This document shows positions 1-6,936 of a stretch of DNA of 7,209 bases, in pieces (the stretch's first letter is position 1; each line of letters opens with the position of its first letter). The translations under genes were made by a program, and so were the position numbers. Source of the stretch: Flammeovirgaceae bacterium UBA976. Lineage in GTDB: Bacteria > Bacteroidota > Bacteroidia > Cytophagales > Cyclobacteriaceae. Location: contig DBBU01000027.1 of the NCBI GenBank assembly GCA_002292365.1, positions 72,729 to 79,937 on the forward strand. Reading direction: 5' to 3'. The notes under the pieces were generated by a model, which was given only the letters and a program-made list of their open reading frames with translations, made no database searches and had not been told where the DNA came from.

Positions 1-1808
1 CCCTTATTTTTTTGTGCAGCTTGATTCGCTTTCATGGCATCTTCAAGACGGGTCTGAAATTTAGACTTTTTCTTATTCACGTTTTTCTTTTTATTTTCTT
101 CCATAATCAGTTTTATTTTATCTTCATTCACAAATTTTCTGAACAAGGCAATTTGTCCAAAAGAAACTAAATTAGTGATGAAATAATAATAGGAAAGACC
201 TGAAGGGTAGGAGTTGAAAAAGAACAAAAACATGATAGGCATGAGGTATTGCATGGTTTTCATAGGACCCTGAATGGTGGTCATTTGTGAATTGGCCATC
301 GTATATAAAATGGTGGATCCTGCCATCAAAAGCGTAAATAAACTGACGTGATCTCCATAAAACGGGACATTAAAAGGCAAGGAAAGAATGGAGTCGTATG
401 AAGACAGGTCATCTGCCCAAAGAAATGATTCTAAACGTAGTTCAATAGCACTAGGTATGAAATAGAAGAGCGAAACCAAAATAGGAAACTGAAGTAAAAT
501 GGGTATACAACCACTTAATGGATTGATACCCGCTTTTCTGTAAAGTTCCATTTGGTCCGATTGTGCTTTTTGCATATCTCCATCATGCTTTTCTTTGATT
601 GCATCCAATTCAGGCTTTAGAACCCGCATTTTTGCCATAGAGATATGGGATTTGTAGGTGAGAGGGGAGAGAATTAACCTAATGATGAGTACCATTATGA
701 TAATGATCAGCCCATAATTGGACATGAATCGTTCTAGAAAACTAAATATAGGAATGATTAAATATTTATTTATGAATGGTAAAAACACCCAACCTAATTC
801 AATATTCTGACTAAAGCCTTCAGTAACTTCATTGAGGATACTGTATTTATTAGGTCCAAAAAAGAATTTGAACCGAGCTTGATTATTTACGAAATCCGTA
901 AAAGGGATTTCACATGAGAGTGCCCCTTGTTTGACAATTTGATCATGGTTAGATGGTGCAAGCGTGATTACTCCTTTGCTGAAACCATTTTCAGCAATTA
1001 CAGATGCAGTAAAGAACTTTTGATTGAAGGCCAGCCATTTTACAGGCTCATCTATAGGCATTTCTTCATATTCGCTCGAGGTTTTACTGATATAATCAGT
1101 ATTTCCGCTGAAAGAGTAATAGCGCGTCGTTGCACGCTGTCGCGCATCGAGTAATTCGCGCTCAATTTTCGGCATTTTCCCTTCCCAATAAAAATTGAGG
1201 TTTTTGGTATCTATCAGTTCGTGAAATCCATCATTTTCTATTCGATAATTGATGACAAAACCTTGGTTATAAAGAGTATAGATTTGGCGCAGATGCTTGC
1301 CATTCAAATCTAGGCTAAAGACTAATTCTGTACTGTCTGAATATTTGATCAACTCAGATTCAAAAATCAAATCTTTTAGAGAAATGCTTTTTGATAGGTG
1401 CTCAAAATAAAGATCAATAGTATGGTTTTCATTGAATAAATCTAAGGGCAAGCTATCGTAAGTGGTATAATTTTTTATTTCAACATTTTTAAAAGTTCCT
1501 CCTTTATTTGTGAAAGTAACTTCTAGTTCTTCGGTAGTGAGGCTAATAATAGACTCTTCTCCTGCTATTTTTGAAGCAAAAAATCCATATTTCAAATTGT
1601 TTAATTGATTTAAAGTAGAATCGGATGGATTCAATGGTAGATCTATGACAACCTCATTATTGACTTTTTCAGACAACTTTGAGGGACTGTTATCAACTAC
1701 AGGGTTGTCAATAATTTCTGAAGCAGGGGGTTCAGGGCTGAAAAATTGAAAGTAGACGGCAAGCATAACCATCATCAATGTCAAGCCTATTATATTATTT
1801 TTATCCAT
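1..1808 (-). CDS. yidC: YidC/Oxa1 family membrane protein insertase, 3' end cut by the window edge
   Basis: YidC inserts and folds inner-membrane proteins, alone or with the Sec translocon. The frame opens with ATG at 1808 and stays open for 602 codons to the left edge, so only the extreme C-terminus is missing. An N-terminal membrane anchor lies at about residues 5-23, followed by a large periplasmic domain at about 24-355. The conserved Oxa1 core then has membrane segments near 362-381, 432-452, 487-507 and 521-548. Arg377, in IIRLILSPL, aligns with the hydrophilic-groove arginine of YidC (E. coli Arg366). It is followed by the typical MAKMRVLKPEL cytoplasmic stretch, SGCIPILLQFP and a YPSGLSYYYF segment. 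The tail after about 565 is Lys-rich, as in other Bacteroidota YidC, where it probably contacts ribosomes. The start is 27 bases after the pyrG stop, so the two are probably co-transcribed. No Shine-Dalgarno sequence is visible. Identity is near certain. Confidence 0.96.
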   Translation of the reverse strand, partial: MDKNNIIGLTLMMVMLAVYFQFFSPEPPASEIIDNPVVDNSPSKLSEKVNNEVVIDLPLNPSDSTLNQLNNLKYGFFASKIAGEESIISLTTEELEVTFTNKGGTFKNVEIKNYTTYDSLPLDLFNENHTIDLYFEHLSKSISLKDLIFESELIKYSDSTELVFSLDLNGKHLRQIYTLYNQGFVINYRIENDGFHELIDTKNLNFYWEGKMPKIERELLDARQRATTRYYSFSGNTDYISKTSSEYEEMPIDEPVKWLAFNQKFFTASVIAENGFSKGVITLAPSNHDQIVKQGALSCEIPFTDFVNNQARFKFFFGPNKYSILNEVTEGFSQNIELGWVFLPFINKYLIIPIFSFLERFMSNYGLIIIIMVLIIRLILSPLTYKSHISMAKMRVLKPELDAIKEKHDGDMQKAQSDQMELYRKAGINPLSGCIPILLQFPILVSLFYFIPSAIELRLESFLWADDLSSYDSILSLPFNVPFYGDHVSLFTLLMAGSTILYTMANSQMTTIQGPMKTMQYLMPIMFLFFFNSYPSGLSYYYFITNLVSFGQIALFRKFVNEDKIKLIMEENKKKNVNKKKSKFQTRLEDAMKANQAAQKNK

Positions 1809-1835
1809 AAAAGTTAATCGAAAAGAACATTTAAT

Positions 1836-3467
1836 TTATTGATTTTTTTTGTGTTTTAATGCCGCATCAACAAACGCTACAAAGAGCGGATGTGGGTTAA
1901 TAACCGTTGATTTTAATTCAGGGTGAAACTGAGTTGCAATGAACCATGTATGATTTTTGAGTTCCACTATCTCAACCAAACCTGTCTCCTTATTTATTCC
2001 TGATGCAATCATACCGGCTTCTTTGAAGCGGGATAAATAATTATTATTAAATTCATACCTGTGCCTGTGTCTTTCAGAGATTTGATTTTGTCCGTACACT
2101 TTACTTGCTAGAGAATCTTTCTCCAATAAACAGGCATAAGCTCCTAACCTCATTGTACCTCCAATTTTTTTGATATTCTTTTGCTCTTTCATAATATCAA
2201 TTACGGGATGTAGTGGGCTATTTGCAATTTCAGTTGAACTAGCACCATTAAGATTTAATACATTTCGTGCAAATTCAACAACTGCACATTGCATACCCAA
2301 ACAAATTCCAAAAAAAGGGATTGAATGCTCTCGGGCTATTTTGATGGCGCTGATTTTCCCATCTATACCTCTTTCACCAAACCCTGGAGCTACCAAAATG
2401 CCATTTAAGTTACTCAGTAATTCTAAACAATTGTCTTCTCGGATATCTTCAGATTGAATCCAAACGATTTCAACTTTACAATCTTTGACGGCCCCAGCAT
2501 GAACAAAAGATTCAATGATAGATTTGTAAGCATCTTTTAGTTCAATATACTTACCCACCAGTCCAATTTTGACGATCGAAGTTGGATTTTTCAGTCTACC
2601 CAAATACTTTTGCCATGCGGCAATATTGGGTTCTTCCTTACTTCTAATTTTGAATTTATCTAGAACCCGCAAGTCAAGTTTTTCCTTGAGCATTAAAATG
2701 GGAACATCATAGATAGTTTCTGCATCTAAAGATTCTATGACATGGTCTATCTGAACATTGCAAAATAAGGCTAATTTTCTTCTGATTTCATCATTAAGTT
2801 CATACTCAGAGCGGCAAACTAGAATATCTGGCTGTATCCCCGCCTCCAGGAGCTCTTTAACAGAATGTTGAGTCGGCTTGGTTTTCAGTTCTCCAGCAGC
2901 TTTTAAATAGGGGATAAGGGTTAAGTGAATGGAAACGACATGATCTAATCCCAATTCAAAACGCGTTTGTCTAACCGCTTCAATGAAGGGCAATGATTCA
3001 ATATCACCCACACATCCTCCAATTTCTGTAATTACAAAGTCATACAATCCCGTTTCTCCTAACTTATAAAAATTAGATTTTATTTCATCGGTAATGTGAG
3101 GGATCACCTGGACTGTTTTTCCTAAAAAGTCTCCAGCGCGTTCTTTTTGGATTACGTTGTTATAAATTTTTCCGGTCGTAATGTTGTTACTTTGAGAGGT
3201 AGGGATATTTAGGAATCTTTCATAATGGCCTAAATCAAGGTCTGTTTCTGCACCGTCGTCAGTTACGTAGCATTCTCCATGTTCATAGGGATTCAGCGTT
3301 CCAGGATCAATATTGATATAAGGATCAAATTTTTGAATGGTGACACTAAAGCCTCGGGACTGCAATAATTTGGCAAGAGATGCCGCAATGATACCTTTGC
3401 CGAGTGAGGAAGTCACACCCCCCGTAACGAAAATATATTTGGTCTTAGTCATTTGAGATGAATGCAT
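1836..3467 (-). CDS. pyrG: CTP synthase (glutamine hydrolysing)
   Basis: CTP synthase makes CTP from UTP, ATP and glutamine, the last step of pyrimidine nucleotide synthesis in the cytoplasm. The 543-residue frame has the family's usual length (E. coli 545). The amidoligase domain (about 1-275) begins with the ATP-binding GGVTSSLGKG at 16-25 and contains FDPYINIDPGTLNPYEHGE, EIGGCVGDIES (149-158) and the UTP-site stretch KTKPTQHSVKEL (195-206). The class I glutamine amidotransferase domain (about 298-540) has the oxyanion region PGFGERG (361-367), nucleophile Cys389 in GICLGMQ, and His515/Glu517 in FHPEL. All catalytic residues are present. The start is uncertain: ATG at 3467 gives the longest protein, but Met6 (codon 3452-3450, MTKTKYIFVTGG) matches the usual N-terminus and fits the candidate promoter better. 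It lies upstream of yidC with a 27-base gap, suggesting an operon. Confidence 0.98.
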   Translation of the reverse strand: MHSSQMTKTKYIFVTGGVTSSLGKGIIAASLAKLLQSRGFSVTIQKFDPYINIDPGTLNPYEHGECYVTDDGAETDLDLGHYERFLNIPTSQSNNITTGKIYNNVIQKERAGDFLGKTVQVIPHITDEIKSNFYKLGETGLYDFVITEIGGCVGDIESLPFIEAVRQTRFELGLDHVVSIHLTLIPYLKAAGELKTKPTQHSVKELLEAGIQPDILVCRSEYELNDEIRRKLALFCNVQIDHVIESLDAETIYDVPILMLKEKLDLRVLDKFKIRSKEEPNIAAWQKYLGRLKNPTSIVKIGLVGKYIELKDAYKSIIESFVHAGAVKDCKVEIVWIQSEDIREDNCLELLSNLNGILVAPGFGERGIDGKISAIKIAREHSIPFFGICLGMQCAVVEFARNVLNLNGASSTEIANSPLHPVIDIMKEQKNIKKIGGTMRLGAYACLLEKDSLASKVYGQNQISERHRHRYEFNNNYLSRFKEAGMIASGINKETGLVEIVELKNHTWFIATQFHPELKSTVINPHPLFVAFVDAALKHKKNQ

Positions 3468-3632
3468 AGGTCATGTTACGGTGAACAAAGTTAATTTTTA
3501 AAAATGAATATTTAGAGACTTTAAGAAAATTATCTTTTTCGTCTGTAATAAAGATTTTTTTTATGAGAATAGACTCTTTTTATGAGTCACGCTGTCAGTC
3601 CAGAGGGCGAAAATCAGGAGCGGTAATTTTGT
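3468..3632. other. Intergenic region between serC and pyrG with a GC-rich patch and small inverted repeat
   Basis: No gene is visible in these 165 bases. Positions 3588-3623 are clearly more GC-rich than the AT-rich flanks, with complementary ends CGCT (3590-3593) and AGCG (3619-3622). Next to it GACTC (3572-3576) and GAGTC (3584-3588) form a 5-base inverted repeat with a 7-base loop. On the minus strand CTCATAAAAA occurs twice within about 30 bases. No T-run follows either inverted repeat on the minus strand, so this is not a standard terminator, though some transcript-ending or leader structure is possible. Confidence 0.4.
3486..3493 (-). promoter_or_regulatory. Candidate Bacteroidota -7 element for pyrG
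   Basis: Read on the minus strand this is TAACTTTG, an exact match to the Bacteroidota -7 consensus TAnnTTTG. It lies 18 bases before the longest pyrG ATG and 33 before the alternative Met6 codon. I see no TTG at the expected -33 distance, so support is from one box only. If real, transcription would begin around 3477-3480, leaving a very short leader for the first ATG and a more normal one of about 25 bases for Met6. Confidence 0.35.
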
Positions 3633-4718
3633 TCATTTTCCCTCAAAGTATTTACCCATTTCATCCACAAGCATTTCAATAGATTCTTTAGAATGTGCTG
3701 GAAAATTAGCGATTCTTATGTGTTGATCCTTGAAAGCTCCATAGCCAGATCCAATGATTAATTGCTCAGATTTCAAATACTCAATTAAGTCTTTATTCCC
3801 TCCATGAACTTCACTTACGCATACCGTTTTAGATCGGTTTAACGGATGAGGAATTACTGTTTTTAGTTCCGTTATTTGATTAAATGTTTGATAAAGCAAG
3901 GCCGCTTTGTACTTTGTTTCATTTTGAACGGAGGAGATGCCTTTAAGTTGCATATCTTTCAGCACATTTTTTAATAAATATAGATTCAACACATTGGGCG
4001 TCTCGGGGGTTTGATTTTTATCGCCATTTTTTTTCAACGCAGCAAGGCTGTGATAACTTCCTACTATTTGATTTTTCGATGCTTTTGCTTTCGAAACTTC
4101 AAAACATTTGGGTCCTACGATCCATATGCCCATCCCAGCAGGAAGTCCAAAACATTTTTGAACAGAAAAATACGCAGTATCTATATGACTTAAATCTACA
4201 GGGATACTAGGAACCGCACTGACTAAATCTAAGGCAATGAGTTTTTCAGGGTTATTTTCCCTAATATTTTTGATTTCCTCGGGATTAAATGAGTAACCGA
4301 TACTTGTTTCATTTTGCGTAATGGAAATCAATTCAGCTTCATCGGGCACATTAAATTCACCAAATTCATGATTAAAATCTGAAATATGGGCAGTGGATTT
4401 TAACTTATAGGCGGTCGTGAAATCATAAAATCTTTCAGAAAAAGACCCATTCACAAAATGATACGAGCTATTACTGATTAAATTTTGAATGATTCTTTCC
4501 CAAATTTCGGTAGCCGAACTGGTGATAAATATTTCATAATCAAGGGGTATGTTGAGCACATCAGAGAGGCGCTCTTTCATTTCCTGAAAAATCATTTGAA
4601 ATTTTTTTCCTCTATGAGAAATGGAGCCTATATTTTCTCTCATGGCATTGTTGAGATGCTGAGAGATCGTAGGGTATAATTGAGAGGGCCCAGGTGTGAA
4701 AAACAATTGATTTGACAT
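3633..4718 (-). CDS. serC: Phosphoserine aminotransferase-like class V aminotransferase (SerC)
   Basis: This is a PLP-dependent class V aminotransferase. It probably converts 3-phosphohydroxypyruvate and glutamate to O-phosphoserine and 2-oxoglutarate, the second step of serine synthesis. Its 361 residues match SerC (E. coli 362). FTPGPSQLYP is at residues 7-16. SHRGKKF (34-40) carries the His-Arg pair (H35, R36) that contacts the substrate phosphate in SerC. TSSATEIW (67-73 region) supplies a PLP-stacking Trp73, QNETS (135-139) and Asp164 fit cofactor contacts, and Lys188 in SVQKCFG is the expected Schiff-base lysine. TPETPN (238-242) and Arg335 in HIRIANFPAH are also typical. The sequence is rather diverged from the E. 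coli type, and class V members can be alanine-glyoxylate or serine-glyoxylate enzymes. The phosphate-binding residues and the serB-serA gene 131 bases upstream favour SerC. The start ATG at 4718 directly precedes the conserved N-terminus. Confidence 0.87.
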   Translation of the reverse strand: MSNQLFFTPGPSQLYPTISQHLNNAMRENIGSISHRGKKFQMIFQEMKERLSDVLNIPLDYEIFITSSATEIWERIIQNLISNSSYHFVNGSFSERFYDFTTAYKLKSTAHISDFNHEFGEFNVPDEAELISITQNETSIGYSFNPEEIKNIRENNPEKLIALDLVSAVPSIPVDLSHIDTAYFSVQKCFGLPAGMGIWIVGPKCFEVSKAKASKNQIVGSYHSLAALKKNGDKNQTPETPNVLNLYLLKNVLKDMQLKGISSVQNETKYKAALLYQTFNQITELKTVIPHPLNRSKTVCVSEVHGGNKDLIEYLKSEQLIIGSGYGAFKDQHIRIANFPAHSKESIEMLVDEMGKYFEGK

Positions 4719-4849
4719 AAAATATATTCAAATGGTTAACTCAAAATTTAAGGTATTAACACCTTTTAGAAGACTTAGTGACCACAATTATATATCACTT
4801 GCAATCGTTAAAAAATAATGATGTATCCAAGACCCTGAGCAATCAAAAA
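4719..4849. other. Intergenic region between serB-serA and serC
   Basis: These 131 AT-rich bases hold no gene. The only structure is a short inverted repeat, AAGGT (4750-4754) and ACCTT (4761-4765), with a 6-base loop. It is too weak, and lacks a T-run in the minus direction, to call a terminator. I see no exact TAnnTTTG box ahead of serC, so serC may be transcribed from the serB-serA promoter. Confidence 0.4.
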
Positions 4850-6742
4850 TTAATACAAAACTCTAAATCGAATAGTTTCATCAATTCCTTTTAGTTCTTT
4901 TATGACTTCTTTATCATATTTTTTGTCTATGTCCGTGATTACGTAGCCAATATTTTCATTGGTTTTAAGATATTGCCCCACAATATTGAGCTTATGATTG
5001 GCGAGTATATTATTAATTTTGGCAAGTACGCCGGCAGCATTTACATGAATATGAATAAACCTATGCGCTTCTTGTAAAATAGGGAGAGCGATGTCAGGAA
5101 AACCAACCGTATTTGAAGTAGAGCCGGTATTGATGTAATCTATAATTCGAGAAGGGACAAAACTGGCTATGTTTTTTTGAGCTTCCAATGTGCTGCCTCC
5201 AATGTGAGGCGTTAAAATGGTATTGGGTAGCCCTCGTAATTCAGAAATAAACTCATCCTCGTTACTCATGGGTTCTTTTGGGAAAACATCTACTCCAGCA
5301 CCTGCAACTTTACCAGATTGGATCGCACTCTTTAAGGCATTATAATTGACCACATTACCACGACTTAAATTTAAGAAAATTACCCCTGGCTTCATCATGT
5401 CAAATTGCGATGCTCCGATAAGGTCATTGTTTTCTGGTCTACCGTCTATATGCACAGAAATGACATCAGATTGAACCATTAGTTCTTCTAAAGACTCACA
5501 GGGGCTGACATTTCCAAGCACTAGTTTTTCTTCAATGTCAAAATAGATGACTTTCATGCCTATAGACTCAGCAACTATAGATAACTGAGAACCGATACTT
5601 CCGTAACCAATAATGCCCAACGTTTTTCCTCTAATTTCAAAGCTGTTCTGCGCAGATTTATTCCATTCACCTTGATGCATTTTAGGAATTTTATCCACCA
5701 AATTTCGCATCAAAATAATGATTTCTGCCAATACCAATTCAACTACAGATCTTGTATTTGAATAAGGTGCATTGAATACAGCAATTCCTTTATTTTGGGC
5801 TGATTTGATATCTATTTGATTAGTTCCGATACAAAAAGCACCAATGGCAAGCAATCTTTTAGCATGGCTAAGTACTTTTTTTGTAACTAGAGTTTTAGAG
5901 CGAATTCCAAGAATGGATATGTCTTTAATCGCTTTGCAAAGATCGTCTTCAGACATTCCTGCATTGTGCGTAATTACTTGATAACCTTCAGTGCGAAGTT
6001 TTGAAATGGCATTTTCATGGACATTCTCAAGTAACAAAACTTTAATTCTACTTTTCGGATATGATAAGGCTCGTTCCATATTATTTTGATAAAAAACTTC
6101 GTCAAGATTGGGCGCTTCAAAGTCGGCATAACTGATGACTTTTTCTCTTTTTACATTTTCAGTAAATGCATAAAAGGTTTTAGCAAATCCTGCTTCTTTG
6201 ATTTCATAGTCCGTAAAGCCATCTCCCAAAACATGGACCTCGCCTTTTAATTTTAACTTTTCGATCTGTTTTGGCTTTCCCTTATTCGAGGAGAGTACAT
6301 TTTTTTTGTTAAAACCAACAATATTTCCCTCTGCATCAAATACAAAATCATTGGCAAATACATTTTTGGCTTCAATGCCGTATTCTGCTACTACGGGTAT
6401 AATAAATTCTTTAAAGCCATTGGATAAGATATAAAACTGATTAGCATTTTTTTTGATAAATTGTTTATTTCTCTTGAATGAATTCGAAATTTTATTTTTC
6501 AAATCCATTACCAAAGGTGGTAAGTGATCTTTGTGCGCTTTGATAATGGAAATGCGTTCCTCCAAGGAATCCCTAAATGACAACTCTCCACTCATCCCTA
6601 AGTCAGTGACCTCCTTCACACGGTTGATAATAGCCTCTTTTTTAGGGTTACTTTCCAGGGCAATTTCAGCCAAAATATCAAGTGCTTCTACTTGAGTAAA
6701 AGTAGAGTCAAAATCGATGATAAAATGTTTTATGTTTTCCAA
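4850..6742 (-). CDS. Fused phosphoserine phosphatase – 3-phosphoglycerate dehydrogenase (SerB-SerA)
   Basis: This bifunctional enzyme should catalyse the first (3-phosphoglycerate oxidation with NAD+) and third (phosphoserine dephosphorylation) steps of serine synthesis. Residues 1 to about 215 are a SerB-type HAD domain: DFDST with nucleophile Asp10 and acid Asp12, Glu19 and Arg63 for substrate binding, Ser107 in LSNGF, Lys154, and GDGFTD with Asp174/Asp178. Residues about 222-630 align end to end with the 410-residue E. coli SerA at a constant offset of about 221. They include Arg281, the Rossmann GYGSIG (379-384) with NAD-ribose Asp402, Arg461, Asp485, Glu490 and His513 in TPHIGGST. The ACT domain (about 558-630) keeps the serine-site residues His566, Asn568 and Asn586, and ends in IRFRVLY, so feedback inhibition by serine is likely. 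The start codon is TTG at 6742-6740 with an in-frame TAA directly upstream. The next Met, residue 50, lies inside the HAD domain, so a later ATG is excluded. The domain identities are very secure; that the HAD part acts on phosphoserine is strong inference. Confidence 0.93.
   Translation of the reverse strand: MENIKHFIIDFDSTFTQVEALDILAEIALESNPKKEAIINRVKEVTDLGMSGELSFRDSLEERISIIKAHKDHLPPLVMDLKNKISNSFKRNKQFIKKNANQFYILSNGFKEFIIPVVAEYGIEAKNVFANDFVFDAEGNIVGFNKKNVLSSNKGKPKQIEKLKLKGEVHVLGDGFTDYEIKEAGFAKTFYAFTENVKREKVISYADFEAPNLDEVFYQNNMERALSYPKSRIKVLLLENVHENAISKLRTEGYQVITHNAGMSEDDLCKAIKDISILGIRSKTLVTKKVLSHAKRLLAIGAFCIGTNQIDIKSAQNKGIAVFNAPYSNTRSVVELVLAEIIILMRNLVDKIPKMHQGEWNKSAQNSFEIRGKTLGIIGYGSIGSQLSIVAESIGMKVIYFDIEEKLVLGNVSPCESLEELMVQSDVISVHIDGRPENNDLIGASQFDMMKPGVIFLNLSRGNVVNYNALKSAIQSGKVAGAGVDVFPKEPMSNEDEFISELRGLPNTILTPHIGGSTLEAQKNIASFVPSRIIDYINTGSTSNTVGFPDIALPILQEAHRFIHIHVNAAGVLAKINNILANHKLNIVGQYLKTNENIGYVITDIDKKYDKEVIKELKGIDETIRFRVLY
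6740..6742 (-). promoter_or_regulatory. TTG start codon of the serB-serA fusion
   Basis: The plus-strand bases 6740-6742 are CAA, so the minus-strand codon is TTG rather than ATG. The codon just before it, 6745-6743, is an in-frame TAA. Catalytic Asp10 of the HAD domain follows nine codons later, so the start must lie between the stop and that motif. No ATG or GTG occurs there. TTG is therefore the best candidate, without an obvious Shine-Dalgarno sequence. Confidence 0.75.
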
Positions 6743-6784
6743 TTATAACAGTAGATGATTTTGAAATGCAATGTTAATACTTCG

Positions 6785-6792
6785 TAAAGTTA
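6785..6792 (-). promoter_or_regulatory. Weak -7-like element upstream of serB-serA
   Basis: On the minus strand this reads TAACTTTA, seven of eight bases of the form TAnnTTTG, and it shares TAACTTT with the box in front of pyrG. It lies 42 bases upstream of the TTG start. A TTG triplet occurs upstream but at too short a spacing (12 bases) for a -33 element. Such near matches are expected by chance in AT-rich DNA, so this is only a candidate. Confidence 0.22.
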
Positions 6793-6876
6793 TATTTTTT
6801 ATAACAATTACTTTATTTTTATATTCAACCTTCCCTTCTAAAAATTTGAAGAGTTCCGGAGATGAATAGATCGACA

Positions 6877-6901
6877 TTCTTCATTGAAAGAAAGTGAAGA
6901 A
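6877..6901. repeat. Inverted repeat with 7-base arms
   Basis: TTCTTCA at 6877-6883 is perfectly complementary to TGAAGAA at 6895-6901, with an 11-base A-rich loop. It lies about 135 bases upstream of the serB-serA start and 13 bases from a second inverted repeat. No T-run follows on either strand, so it does not look like a terminator. Its role is unknown. Confidence 0.4.
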
Positions 6902-6914
6902 GAATTTCTCCTGA

Positions 6915-6936
6915 TGACTTGGTAAGACCAAAGTCA
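6915..6936. repeat. Inverted repeat with 9-base arms, one bulge and a 3-base loop
   Basis: TGACTTGGT (6915-6923) pairs with ACC-A-AAGTCA (6927-6936) apart from one extra A, around the loop AAG. This is the strongest hairpin I see in the window. In the plus direction it is followed by A residues rather than T, and in the minus direction the T-run comes before it, so it is not a standard factor-independent terminator. It could be an operator, an RNA structure or part of a repeat element. Confidence 0.45.

Noticed and set aside
927..1154. 75-codon plus-strand frame
   Set aside because: It lies wholly inside yidC on the other strand, in a region where the YidC frame reads clearly, and has no recognisable domain.
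2170..2457. 95-codon plus-strand frame
   Set aside because: It is antisense to the glutamine amidotransferase domain of pyrG, whose motifs are intact. The hydrophobic start is a by-product of the reversed codons.
3572..3588. GACTC/GAGTC hairpin as a factor-independent terminator after serC
   Set aside because: Five-base stem with the A-run inside the loop on the transcribed strand rather than a T-run after it.
4011..4193. 60-codon plus-strand frame
   Set aside because: Antisense shadow of serC across the PLP-lysine region, with no family resemblance.
4485..4679. 64-codon plus-strand frame
   Set aside because: Antisense shadow of the serC N-terminal region, with no independent support.
4750..4765. 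AAGGT/ACCTT inverted repeat as a terminator between serB-serA and serC
   Set aside because: Only five base pairs, AT-rich, and no T-run following on the minus strand.
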